Shown: positions 43,952-53,179 of the stretch, piece by piece
Layout: every line of letters starts with the position of its first letter
How positions within the stretch are numbered: position 1 is the stretch's first letter
DNA from: DASUGC01 sp035606665
GTDB taxonomy: Bacteria; Acidobacteriota; Vicinamibacteria; Vicinamibacterales; SCN-69-37
Direction of reading: 5' to 3'
Length of the DNA stretch: 64,000 nucleotides
Assembly (NCBI GenBank): GCA_035606665.1
Contig: DATNEY010000038.1
Location: 1-64,000, forward strand
Translations under genes and position numbers: made by a program
Notes under the pieces: model-generated
Database searches by the model: none
Seen by the model: only the letters and a program-made list of their open reading frames with translations
What the model was told of the DNA's origin: nothing

Positions 43952-45016
43952 ATGCCCCCGCCACGCCGGACTGTTGCAGCCGTCGCCGCGATTGCCGCCG
44001 GCGCGGTCCTGTTGTTCGGCTGGCTGTGGTGGCGGGATCTCGCCGAACGAAGCCAGGTGCCATCCTCGCTCCTGGACCGGCTCGCGGCGAGCGCCGCGAT
44101 GATCGAGGGCGAGATCGATGCCGAGCTCAGAAACTGGGAAGCGATGGCCGCGGGATTCGAGGAACTCGGCGGCCTGCCAGCGTCAAGCACTCTGCTCGTC
44201 TACGGCCGCAGTGGCGTCATCCGCGTGCGCGGCGATCGGCTCGCCTACTACCCCCTGGTCCTCACGCCGGCCGTGCCTGCCGATGAGCGCCTGCTTCGAG
44301 CGCAGGACGCCGAGTTCAAGCAGAAGGATCTGAACGCCGCAATCGCGGCCTATCGCGACGCCGCGACATCAACGGGACGCACGGTTCGTGCCGTCGCTAC
44401 CGCCGGTCTGGGACGATGCCTTCGCTCGCAGGGCAAGTTGGACGAAGCGCTGGCGACTTACGGAGAGCTCGAGGCGATGCCGGAGGCCTACGTCGATGGA
44501 TTCCCTGCGCCGATGGTTGCGTATCGCGAGCGCCAGAACATCTTCCGGCAGAAAGGCGATCTCATTCGCGGCGCGGAAGAAGCCGAGCGGCTTGCCGCGG
44601 CGCTCGTCGCGCGAAATCTGATCGTCGAGAAGCCCGCATTCGAGGCCATGACTCCGGCTCTCAAGGTCGGCCGGTTTCCGTTGGAGCCGCTCGAACGTGC
44701 CGTCGCGACTTACGCAATGTGGCCGCGGATGCGCGACTCCGCCTCCGGCCGCGCGATGGGCCGCGACGGCGAAGCCGCGTACGCAGCGGTGTGGCGTCCT
44801 GTCGAAGGCGACTCCCGCGCCATCGTTGCGCCTGTCGATGTCCTGATGAACCGGGCGCAGGCCGCGGCCGCCACGTTGTCGGTGACGATCGCGCTGGAAG
44901 ATGCGATGAAGATCCATTTTTGGGGCCCCAGGACGACAGCATCGGAGATCGCGACTCATTCGCTCGACCGAATCGGCCTGGCGGTCACTCTCTGTCTCTG
45001 GATCCGGGAACCGTGA
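43952..45016 (+). CDS. Membrane-anchored periplasmic TPR-like protein, C-terminus apparently truncated
   Basis: 354 aa. An N-terminal membrane anchor (10-30) precedes a helical region with TPR-like pairs (about 110-215: AAIAAYRDAATSTGRTVRAVATAGLGRCLRSQGKLDEALATYGELE). It resembles the extracytoplasmic part of some histidine kinases, but no kinase follows. The reading frame runs straight into the GGGAACCGTGA repeat and its TGA stop belongs to the repeat, so the original C-terminus may have been lost. No family name can be given. Confidence 0.7.
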   Translation: MPPPRRTVAAVAAIAAGAVLLFGWLWWRDLAERSQVPSSLLDRLAASAAMIEGEIDAELRNWEAMAAGFEELGGLPASSTLLVYGRSGVIRVRGDRLAYYPLVLTPAVPADERLLRAQDAEFKQKDLNAAIAAYRDAATSTGRTVRAVATAGLGRCLRSQGKLDEALATYGELEAMPEAYVDGFPAPMVAYRERQNIFRQKGDLIRGAEEAERLAAALVARNLIVEKPAFEAMTPALKVGRFPLEPLERAVATYAMWPRMRDSASGRAMGRDGEAAYAAVWRPVEGDSRAIVAPVDVLMNRAQAAAATLSVTIALEDAMKIHFWGPRTTASEIATHSLDRIGLAVTLCLWIREP

Positions 45017-45091
45017 TCCGGGAACCGTGAACCGTGAACCGTGAACCGGGAACCGGACGAGCGAACCCTGAACCCTGCGCCCTGAACCTGT
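45004..45091. repeat. Compound word repeat (GGGAACCGTGA then CCCTGAA, copy B)
   Basis: About five GAACCGTGA/GGGAACC units (45004-45056) are followed by the 29-bp CCCTGAA block (45063-45091) identical to 16371-16399. The array lies between the truncated TPR gene and the topoisomerase B promoter. Confidence 0.82.
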
Positions 45092-45093
45092 AC

Positions 45094-45099
45094 TATTCT
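45094..45099 (+). promoter_or_regulatory. -10 box of the leaderless topoisomerase B gene
   Basis: TATTCT ends 7 nt before GTG 45107 and only 1 nt before the TTG at 45101, favouring GTG 45107 as the start. The repeat block 45063-45091 covers the -35 region. Confidence 0.55.
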
Positions 45100-45106
45100 T
45101 TTGAAA

Positions 45107-47029
<1,923 letters not shown>

Positions 47030-47038
47030 CCGGGGCCC

Positions 47039-47410
47039 ATGACTGAGCAAATTATCCTGGAGCTCGGGGAGAAGGTCTTTTCCTCGATCCAGACGAAAGA
47101 CGTCGATTCGCTCGGGCGAATTCTCGCGGACGATTTCATCCAGCGGGGATCGGACGGCTTGGTCTCCGGACGGGATGAGTTTCTGAAAGGCATCAGCGCG
47201 ATCCCCGTCGACATCGTGGCCGTACGAGGCGAGCATCTGAGAGTGGACGTCTACGGCGATGTGGCGGTGATGACAGGCATACAGCGCGCAGAGTGGCGGC
47301 AGGGAGATACCGCACACGGTGTAAGTTCCGTGGCCTTCACGGATGTGTTCGCCTTGCGCCAGGGCCGGTGGCTGATAGTTCTGGCGTACGGCGTGGAGTT
47401 GCCAGAATGA
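47039..47410 (+). CDS. NTF2-like / SnoaL-DUF4440 family protein
   Basis: 123 aa. A single cone-shaped NTF2-like domain: helix ILELGEKVFSSIQTKDVDSLGRILADDFIQRGSDG, then strands GDVAVMTGIQRAEW and SSVAFTDVFALRQGRWLIVLAYGVEL. Small-molecule binding or catalysis is typical, and the ligand cannot be predicted. It begins 9 bp after the topoisomerase B stop and lies exactly between the intact gene end and its decayed copy, so it probably arrived with the event that made the duplication. Confidence 0.85.
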   Translation: MTEQIILELGEKVFSSIQTKDVDSLGRILADDFIQRGSDGLVSGRDEFLKGISAIPVDIVAVRGEHLRVDVYGDVAVMTGIQRAEWRQGDTAHGVSSVAFTDVFALRQGRWLIVLAYGVELPE

Positions 47411-47475
47411 ACAGCCTGCTGGATTCGAGATGGGCCGGCTGCTGTTGTGTCACTGTCATGTTCCCGGCAGTTAGA

Positions 47476-47800
47476 CGCGGACGCGGATTTGGACGGCCAC
47501 CACATCGCGACGCTCCTGATGACGTTCATCTACCGCCACATGCCGCAGCTCATTCGCGATGGCAAGCTGTACCTCGCAGCCGCCGCTCTATCGCATCGAC
47601 ATCGCGAAGGACACGCACTGGGCGCTCGACGACAAGCACAAGGACGACATTCTCGAGGAGGCCGGCGGCGGGAAGATTGAGATTACGAGGTTCAAGGGTC
47701 TCGGCGAGATGATGCCGAAGGTGCTGTGGGAGACGATCCGGGCGCGCGCTTCAAGTTCATCATGGAGCGCGCCGAGGAAGCCGAGGAGCTCGACGTCTAG
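47476..47800 (+). pseudogene. Decayed duplicate of the 3' end of the topoisomerase B gene
   Basis: Closely matches 46609-47029, from the TOPRIM DADSDG region to the stop (GACGTCTAG here, GACGTTTAG in the parent). It carries a 2-nt deletion after the TACCTCGCAG region that shifts frame, small codon changes (AAGAAG to GAGGAG) and an internal deletion of roughly 95 bp at GAGACGA/TCCGGG, with GA microhomology. It has no start of its own. It is not functional as a topoisomerase fragment. Confidence 0.92.
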
Positions 47801-47843
47801 CCGGTCTATGCGGCACGGGGAACGCGCGCGAAATCAGCGCCGC

Positions 47844-47856
47844 CGTGCTACCATCC
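47844..47856 (+). promoter_or_regulatory. CGTGCTACCATCC element upstream of a Cys-rich gene (copy 1)
   Basis: A 13-mer identical to 50465-50477. It contains TGCTACCAT, a match to an extended -10 (TGnTAnnnT). It is 133 bp upstream of the start at 47990. Confidence 0.5.
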
Positions 47857-47989
47857 CGCCAATCAGCACATTCGGCGAGTTCCATCACTGTCTCCTCAGG
47901 CAGCTCCCGCCACGGGGGCGGTGACAAATAGATTGGATTCTTTGCAGCAATCGGCGCGGGCGGCATCATCTCGATGAGGGGAGACCACC

Positions 47990-48322
47990 ATGGCTTGTGG
48001 AATGCGGGTGACCGTCACGGTTACGCATTGGGGCGTGTGCTGGAAGTGGGGAGCCATCCCCTATCCGTGTAAGAAGACGAGCACAGTAACGCGCTACCAG
48101 TACGATTTCAGACCGTGGCGAACGCGGTTCAGTTGGTCTCCCTTCCGTCGCAGCTACGAGGGGTGTTGCGGCGGCGTGCTCTTCGCCTGGTCCTATTGGA
48201 CCTGGTCGCCGTTCGGCACCGGCAACGGCCCGTGGGTCGACACCTTGTGGACCTACGTCTCCGAGGGAGAGATCGGCTCGACCGGCGAGTGTCCCTTCAA
48301 GGATTCAGTCGTCCTGCAGTGA
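47990..48322 (+). CDS. Orphan Cys/Trp-rich small protein
   Basis: 110 aa. No signal peptide and no recognised domain. It has seven cysteines, including a CCGG pair, and about eleven tryptophans (THWGVCWKWG, FAWSYWTWSPFG, GPWVDTLW), an extreme composition. GAGGGGAG ends 6 nt before ATG 47990 and supports translation. First intact gene after the topoisomerase B duplicate. A stable cysteine- or metal-structured protein is the most that can be inferred. Confidence 0.62.
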   Translation: MACGMRVTVTVTHWGVCWKWGAIPYPCKKTSTVTRYQYDFRPWRTRFSWSPFRRSYEGCCGGVLFAWSYWTWSPFGTGNGPWVDTLWTYVSEGEIGSTGECPFKDSVVLQ

Positions 48323-48490
48323 CTGGGCGTGGTGCAGGCAGCGGCGGAAACGAGCGTGTCGACGCGCGATTGACCCGCTGGTTCTTCCGGGCCGTCACGA
48401 GGGCGATGTAACGGCACCCATCCGACTCTGGACGCCTGGGAATCGGTGCGTCCACTCGGTCGGTCTCCTGGACATTCCAAACCGATTGCG

Positions 48491-48859
48491 ATGACGAACA
48501 TGCCGCACGGCAAAATCTGCTACCTCGAAATCCCAGCCAAGACAGCGGAAGCGTCCGCGGATTTCTACAGTTCTATCTTTGGATGGAAGGTTCGGCGGCG
48601 CGGTGACGGCGAGCTGGCGTTCGATGACCCGGGCGGCGTGAGCGGTACCTGGGTCAAGGAGGCGGATCGAACGCCTGACGAGCGGACTCGGGCCTACATC
48701 ATGGTCGATGCGATTGCCGAGACACTCAAGCGCATCGAGGATGCAGGTGGGCGCGTCGTGGTGCCACGCAAGGAGATCGCGCCAGGCATGGGGGCATTCG
48801 CCATCTTCATAGATCCCGTCGGGAACGAATTCGGTCTCTACGAGGAACCGCGACGTTAG
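48491..48859 (+). CDS. VOC-family (glyoxalase/bleomycin-resistance-like) protein
   Basis: 122 aa, one VOC domain with paired beta-alpha-beta-beta-beta modules: GKICYLEIPAKTAEASADFYSSIFGWKV, then MVDAIAETLKRIEDAGGRVVVPRKEI and FAIFIDPVGNEFGLYE. Metal ligands are only partly visible (E13 region and a C-terminal E). ATG 48491 fits the domain start, with a second in-frame ATG three codons later. Small-molecule binding or detoxification is the family-level role. Confidence 0.87.
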   Translation: MTNMPHGKICYLEIPAKTAEASADFYSSIFGWKVRRRGDGELAFDDPGGVSGTWVKEADRTPDERTRAYIMVDAIAETLKRIEDAGGRVVVPRKEIAPGMGAFAIFIDPVGNEFGLYEEPRR

Positions 48860-48905
48860 AAATCGCTGGGCGTGCTAGTCGGGCGTTCGCACTCCGAAGG
48901 CAATC

Positions 48906-49257
48906 ATGGATAACCACCGGGTCTTCAAGATGTCATTTGCCAGCGTCTATCCGCACTACGTCAAGAAGGCGGAGAAGAAGGGGCGCAAGAAGAAGGAAGT
49001 GGACGAAGTCATCTGCTGGTTGACCGGTTACACCCCGCAGGCGCTGGCGGCGCAGATCAAGCAACGGAAGGACTTCGAGACGTTTTTTCGGCGAGGCACC
49101 GGCGCCGAATCCGAACGCCAGCAAGATCACCGGCACTATTTGCGGCGTTCGCATCCAGGAGATCGAGCATCCGCTGATGCGGAAGATCCGGTACCTGGAC
49201 AAGCTGGTGGATGAGCTGGCCAAGGGCAGGCCCATGGAGAAGATCCTGCGCCAGTAG
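48906..49257 (+). pseudogene. DUF2200 family protein, frameshifted in a T6 run
   Basis: The first 60 codons (MDNHRVFKMSFASVYPHYVKKAEKKGRKKKEVDEVICWLTGY in outline) match DUF2200. The run of six T at 49083-49088 then shifts frame. Reading with five T restores FFGEAPAPNPNASKITG, QEIEHPLMRKIRYLDKLVDEL and MEKILRQ to the stop at 49257, which is the full family length of about 116 aa. A homopolymer indel fits either a recent mutation or a sequencing error. The family has no known function. Confidence 0.85.
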
Positions 49258-49382
49258 ATCGAGCGGCGCCGTTGCAGTTGACGACTTCGGCGTTATTCTC
49301 TCGTGGACATCGAGCGCCGCGGTCGAGCTGTGGTCAGTAGATGCATTCGGTTACGCACTACCTTGACCAATGGAGCCTATGT

Positions 49383-50033
49383 ATGCCACTTCCGAACTAC
49401 GGCGTTCTGTGCGGCACGTTCAACCGCTTCGAAAAGGAGAATCCAAACAATTTCGGCCAGTGGTTTCACGGCTTCATCTACGTGAATACGCCAGTCGGCG
49501 TCTACCAGTGCGCGGTAGACGTCAACAGTCCCACGGGCCAGTTCGAGTACATGATGCTGGGCGGCCTCGATCCGGCGATGTTCACCAACATTTCTGCCCT
49601 GCCAGATGGCTACCACGAACTGGCGCGCACTCCGGCATCCGGAGCAATCGACTATGTCCGGAGCCCATTCGTCAAGCAGGCGACGGGATGTCTCACTGTG
49701 TTGCTCACCATCTGGAACAACTTCTTTGGCACCAACAAGAAAGTGTGGACGATCAACGCCGGCGATGACGCTCTGAACAAGCTGAACGACATGATCAGCA
49801 CCAGTACGCGCATTTATGTGTTCGGCGCTCCGTACACATACGGCGGCAACGGTATCCACGACATCCACCTGAATCAGGGCGATCCGGTCGGCAGTCAGTG
49901 GTACCCAGCCAACGGAGTATGGCAGGACGGCTGCGTGATAGCCGCGAAACCTGGAGAGCCGAAGCTGTTCGGTTACTTCGGCAAGTTTGTCACCCAAACT
50001 CTGAACACCGACAACAACGGCAACCCGATCTGA
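49383..50033 (+). CDS. DUF2278 (YukJ-like) family protein
   Basis: 216 aa. ATG 49383 is chosen because GGAG (49372-49375) lies 7 nt upstream and family members begin MPLxNYGVL. Family marks: PNYGVLCGTF, QCAVDVNSPTGQFEYM, IDYVRSPFV, LNDMISTSTRIYVFGAPY, the signature GIHDIHLNQG and NGVWQDGCVI. Function unknown; members are often near secreted or antagonism-related genes. It ends 25 bp before the DoxX-like gene. Confidence 0.88.
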   Translation: MPLPNYGVLCGTFNRFEKENPNNFGQWFHGFIYVNTPVGVYQCAVDVNSPTGQFEYMMLGGLDPAMFTNISALPDGYHELARTPASGAIDYVRSPFVKQATGCLTVLLTIWNNFFGTNKKVWTINAGDDALNKLNDMISTSTRIYVFGAPYTYGGNGIHDIHLNQGDPVGSQWYPANGVWQDGCVIAAKPGEPKLFGYFGKFVTQTLNTDNNGNPI

Positions 50034-50058
50034 GAGTACTGAACCGAGGAGACAAACG

Positions 50059-50430
50059 TTGAACACCCTGTTGTGGGTTCTGCAGATCCTCGCCGCGCTC
50101 ATGTACGGAGCGTCCGGCGTCATGAAGGTCTTCATGTTCGACAAGATCAGCGGCGACGTCGCGTCGTTTGGCGCGTTGCCGCGCGACGCCTGGACGGCCC
50201 TCGGCATCCTCGAACTCGTCTGCGTGATCGGGCTGATCGTTCCATCGGCTATGCCCTGGAAGCCGTCACTGACAGTGGTAGCGGCGACGCTTCTGGCGAT
50301 CGAAAGCCTCGTGTTCATTTGGGTGCACGTCCAGTACCGCGAAACCCCGGCCATCATCATGAGCGCCGTGCTTGGACTCCTGATGGCGTTCGTCGCCTAC
50401 GGCCGAATGGTCCTGAAGCCGATCGCCTGA
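50059..50430 (+). CDS. DoxX-like small membrane protein
   Basis: 123 aa with four membrane helices: LWVLQILAALMYGASGVMKVF, AWTALGILELVCVIGLIVP, SLTVVAATLLAIESLVFIW, PAIIMSAVLGLLMAFVAYG. The GxxK and LGxxEL motifs are typical of DoxX-like proteins. The TTG start at 50059 is supported by GAGGAG (50046-50051) 7 nt upstream. DoxX proteins are tied to redox and thiol stress; here that is family-level inference. Confidence 0.85.
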   Translation: MNTLLWVLQILAALMYGASGVMKVFMFDKISGDVASFGALPRDAWTALGILELVCVIGLIVPSAMPWKPSLTVVAATLLAIESLVFIWVHVQYRETPAIIMSAVLGLLMAFVAYGRMVLKPIA

Positions 50431-50464
50431 AGAATGGGATAGAGAAGCCCGGCTATTGCAAGGT

Positions 50465-50477
50465 CGTGCTACCATCC
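50465..50477 (+). promoter_or_regulatory. CGTGCTACCATCC element upstream of a Cys-rich gene (copy 2)
   Basis: Identical 13-mer to 47844-47856 with the TGCTACCAT extended -10-like core, 57 bp before the start at 50535. Confidence 0.5.
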
Positions 50478-50534
50478 GGCCGCTCATCCTCTCCGGGAAT
50501 AGTTAGTCCAAAGCAGAGAACTTACAGGAGCCAC

Positions 50535-51182
50535 ATGGCTGTCAGCTGCTTCAGATTCAAGCCGGCGGACACCCGCTGGATTGGCATCGAGGTTTATGTC
50601 ACGTACTCATGTGACGAGGCTCCGAAGGTCGAGCGCAAGAAGATAACCGGACTCAAGCAGATCTCCTTCATTGTCGGCTACGAATACGATGTCGATGCGT
50701 TCGTCCACAAGACGCGTCGAGTTCCATGTACGGCGGAAGCCGGGTGCAACCGGGCTGTGTTGTACGAATGTGACGTGAAGGTATTTGTTTCTGACACCAT
50801 CGGCCTTGGGATCGGCGTGGGTAAGGTTGGAACTGGGACTTTGGGGTGGCCAACCGAATCGACCGAGGAGATGCTCACGCTCAAGACCGACTGCGTTTGT
50901 TGTGACGACGAGGGACCTAAGGAACTATCTGCTGACCATACGATCGCTATCAGCCAAGCGCCACCGTCGGCGATTTCCTGGTTTGTCGGATTTGGCGTCT
51001 TGGGAGCCGCAGTCACCGCGGCGGAACTGGGACTGGGCAGCTCGAGCGTGTTGCCAGTCGTCGCGCTTTACGGCGTGGCACTTGGAACCGCCTGTGCTGC
51101 TGTGGCTGCCGGCATCAGACTGGCGGCGTTTTTTCGCCGCCGACGTCGGGGACGCGATCGCGTTCCGGTCAACATGCGATAG
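50535..51182 (+). CDS. Orphan Cys-rich protein with C-terminal membrane helices
   Basis: 215 aa from ATG 50535 (AGGAG at 50526-50530). The N-terminal 130 residues are beta-prone and hold eight or nine cysteines, including DCVCCDDEG near 117-125. Two membrane helices follow (about 145-165 and 175-200) with a basic tail (FFRRRRRGR). No family is recognised. With no signal peptide and a positive tail, the Cys domain may be cytoplasmic or exported by the C-terminal hairpin. It shares the upstream 13-mer with the Cys/Trp-rich gene at 47990. Confidence 0.7.
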   Translation: MAVSCFRFKPADTRWIGIEVYVTYSCDEAPKVERKKITGLKQISFIVGYEYDVDAFVHKTRRVPCTAEAGCNRAVLYECDVKVFVSDTIGLGIGVGKVGTGTLGWPTESTEEMLTLKTDCVCCDDEGPKELSADHTIAISQAPPSAISWFVGFGVLGAAVTAAELGLGSSSVLPVVALYGVALGTACAAVAAGIRLAAFFRRRRRGRDRVPVNMR

Positions 51183-51212
51183 AACCGCAATCGCTGTTTC
51201 GGCTTCCAGACC

Positions 51213-51455
51213 ATGAACAACACCGAAGAAGCGATCAAACTCCTCGAGGAAATCCGCGACCTTCAGCGTGAGCAGCTCGCGGAGTATCGTCGCGTTACGT
51301 CGCAGTCCCTCGAGCTCCAGCAGCGTGCAGTGCAGCGGCAGCAGGACCTCGGCCGCCTCTACTCGCGCGTCGTCGGGCTGGGTGCCGGCCTTGCGCTCGT
51401 GCTGATCGGCTTGCTCGTGTATCTGCTGGTGCGCTGGTCGCATCGATTGTTCTGA
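51213..51455 (+). CDS. Small coiled-coil / single-helix membrane protein
   Basis: 80 aa. An amphipathic, Glu/Gln-rich helix (5-45; EEAIKLLEEIRDLQREQLAEYRRV) likely forms a coiled coil. It is followed by one membrane helix (VVGLGAGLALVLIGLLVYLLV) and a short basic end. Function unknown; a tail-anchored oligomer is plausible. It starts 31 bp after the Cys-rich gene and is probably in the same transcript. Confidence 0.72.
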   Translation: MNNTEEAIKLLEEIRDLQREQLAEYRRVTSQSLELQQRAVQRQQDLGRLYSRVVGLGAGLALVLIGLLVYLLVRWSHRLF

Positions 51456-51479
51456 TCCGGTTGGGGCGGAGAAGCCTGT

Positions 51480-51632
51480 ATGGACACCAGGATGACCTGC
51501 GCAAAATGCGGCTCGAGGATGATCGTTCCGCGAGCTCGGGTAATCGATCGCGGCGGCCATACGGAGCTCTTCGTCGAAGAGTCAGCCTCCATCTATCGGG
51601 CGTATCTGGAGTCGCAACGGACTCAGGATTAG
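51480..51632 (+). CDS. Very small CxxC protein
   Basis: 50 aa from ATG 51480 to TAG 51630-51632. It starts MDTRMTCAKCGSRMIVPRARVID, with a single CxxC knuckle, and ends in a charged helix (ESASIYRAYLESQRTQD). GGAG lies just upstream. One CxxC is half a zinc ribbon, so it may bind metal as a dimer. Modest evidence: good spacing to neighbours and sensible composition. Confidence 0.5.
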   Translation: MDTRMTCAKCGSRMIVPRARVIDRGGHTELFVEESASIYRAYLESQRTQD

Positions 51633-51659
51633 ACTGTCGGTCGGAAAGGATTTCCCATC

Positions 51660-52013
51660 ATGAAGCCCCTCAGCGCTGTCATCGTCGGACTCCTGTTCAT
51701 CGGCGCGACAGCGGTTCGTGCCGAATCTCAGTGCGGCCTGTTTTCGACTGACTCGAAGTGCCGGCCGGCTTCGCGACCAAGTGTCAAAGTCGACTTCTCG
51801 AAGGGAATGAAAACCGACGTTCCGGCCCAACAGCAGTCTCCCTGGGTGTCTATCAAGCCCGCACCAGTTACCGAGTCGCGACCTGCGATCGACTGCCACA
51901 TGGTCCATCGCGTCGACCGGAATCCCGATCCACACATGATCGTGAAAGCACCGCCACCGGGCGTGACGCACGCCCTGCGCGTGATCAAGGTTCCGCCCTG
52001 CCCGATCAAGTAA
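51660..52013 (+). CDS. Small exported protein, Cys/Pro-containing
   Basis: 117 aa. A clear signal peptide (MKPLSAVIVGLLFIGATAVRA, cleavage about 21) with AAAGGA 8 nt before the start. The mature part is Pro-rich with four cysteines (SQCGLFSTDSKC near the N-terminus, DCH and PPCPIK near the end), suggesting two disulfides. No family is recognised. The TAA stop overlaps the next tiny ORF (TAATG). Confidence 0.68.
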   Translation: MKPLSAVIVGLLFIGATAVRAESQCGLFSTDSKCRPASRPSVKVDFSKGMKTDVPAQQQSPWVSIKPAPVTESRPAIDCHMVHRVDRNPDPHMIVKAPPPGVTHALRVIKVPPCPIK

Positions 52014-52114
52014 TGGAGACCTGCCATGGCGGGTTCGACTTCTATCGGCAGGCGACGAATAAGATCATCGGGATCTCAGACGAAGCGGCGAAGTACCTTC
52101 GGCGATTCTTCTGA
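52013..52114 (+). CDS. Tiny ORF coupled to the exported protein
   Basis: 33 aa, begins METCHGGFDFYRQATNKIIG. Its ATG overlaps the previous TAA (TAATG), which allows coupled translation. Weak evidence: short, with no RBS of its own and no homolog known to me. It could be a chance frame. Confidence 0.28.
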   Translation: METCHGGFDFYRQATNKIIGISDEAAKYLRRFF

Positions 52115-52159
52115 CACGATGAAGATCTGAACGGGCAGGACTCAGGAGCCGCACGGTCG

Positions 52160-52555
52160 ATGATTCAAACGAAATCAGTCTGGAGCCCCATCGATCGCAA
52201 GAAAGACGGCATCAGGATCCTGGCAACACGATTCCGTGGTCGTGGCATGCCGACGAGCCGTTACAACGTCTGGATGCCGTCATTGGCGCCAAGTGAACGC
52301 ATTCTTCGGGCCGGTCAGGCGGGCCGAATGACGTGGGCGCGATTTGTGCGGGAATACCGGCGCGAATTGTTCATGAACGGCCCGATCGACGCGCGCAGCA
52401 GGACCATCAAGAATCACGGTCAGAAGTTCACGCTTCGCCTCCTGAAGCAAATCGGGCGCCGCGGCCGCGTCACGCTCCTGTGTCACTGCGCGGAAGATCA
52501 ACGCCAGTGCCACCGCCACGAACTTCGTCGTGTGATCCTTAGTGACCGCATCTAG
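52160..52555 (+). CDS. DUF488 family protein
   Basis: 131 aa. Family pattern: IQTKSVWSPIDRKKDGIRILATRFRGRGM, SLAPSERILRAGQAGRMTWARFVREYRREL and the C-terminal VTLLCHCAEDQRQCHRHELRRVI, where Cys and His residues cluster as a possible metal or nucleic-acid site. Function unproven. It lies 6 bp before the acetyltransferase, so the two are probably co-transcribed. Confidence 0.86.
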   Translation: MIQTKSVWSPIDRKKDGIRILATRFRGRGMPTSRYNVWMPSLAPSERILRAGQAGRMTWARFVREYRRELFMNGPIDARSRTIKNHGQKFTLRLLKQIGRRGRVTLLCHCAEDQRQCHRHELRRVILSDRI

Positions 52556-52561
52556 ACCTGG

Positions 52562-53020
52562 ATGACCGCCAGCCTCCGCATCCGTCCTGTTGCCGCTACC
52601 GACGCGGACGCGTGGCTGTCGATGCGCGTCGCGCTCTGGCCGTACGAGGATTCCGTCGAGGGACACGCGCAGGAGATCGCCCGCTTTGTCGATGGCCGCC
52701 TCACGATGCCCCTGGCGGTGCTCGTCGCAGAGCTGAACGACACGCTCGTCGGATTCGTCGAGCTCTCCATTCGCAACTACGCCGAGGACTGCACCACCGA
52801 CCGCGTCGCCTATCTCGAGGGCTGGTACGTCGTCCCGGAGCGCAGGCGGCGGGGCGTCGGCCGGGCGTTGATCGCGGCGTCCGAGGCCTGGGGGCGCGCG
52901 CAGGGTTGCACGGAGTTCGCGTCCGATGTCGTTCTCGACAACATGGACAGCGCGCGCGCTCATGCCGCGCTCGGCTTCACCGAAACCGTCCAGATTCGAT
53001 GCTTCAGGAAGGCGCTGTGA
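52562..53020 (+). CDS. GNAT acetyltransferase resembling aminoglycoside 6'-N-acetyltransferase
   Basis: 152 aa. Start IRPVATDADAWLSMRVALWPYED, ELSIRNYAEDC-TTDRVAYLEGWYVVPERRRRGVGRALI (motif A, acetyl-CoA pyrophosphate loop RRRGVGRA), EWGRAQGCTEFASD-like block, LDNMDSARAHAALGF and CFRK end. This is the signature order of AAC(6')-I enzymes, which acetylate the 6'-amine of kanamycin- or amikacin-class drugs. Whether it acts on aminoglycosides or a native polyamine-like substrate is unknown. It follows DUF488. Confidence 0.82.
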   Translation: MTASLRIRPVAATDADAWLSMRVALWPYEDSVEGHAQEIARFVDGRLTMPLAVLVAELNDTLVGFVELSIRNYAEDCTTDRVAYLEGWYVVPERRRRGVGRALIAASEAWGRAQGCTEFASDVVLDNMDSARAHAALGFTETVQIRCFRKAL

Positions 53021-53063
53021 AACCTGCCCGAGCGCGGCCACGGAACGGCTTCCTGGCGGCCTT

Positions 53064-53126
53064 CGCACTGCGCCGCTCGGTGCGTAGTCCTCGCATCGTG
53101 AGGACCGCGGACTACGGCCCCAGTGC
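53064..53126. repeat. Nested palindrome (possible REP-like copy 4)
   Basis: GCACTG (53064-53069) / CAGTGC (53121-53126) encloses CGTAGTCC (53083-53090) / GGACTACG (53109-53116), which encloses GTCCTC (53087-53092) / GAGGAC (53100-53105). It keeps the GTAG/CTAC frame of the other cloverleafs but with different hairpins. It lies between the acetyltransferase and the Mo-enzyme gene. Confidence 0.6.
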
Positions 53127-53179
53127 AAACCGCCGCCGTTCTGCTAACCTGACCGCGCTATCCAACACGGGAGCCCGCC

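Noticed and set aside
47447..47924. Short frames inside the topoisomerase B duplicate as genes
   Set aside because: They are fragments of one decayed copy split by a 2-nt deletion; no start signal precedes them.
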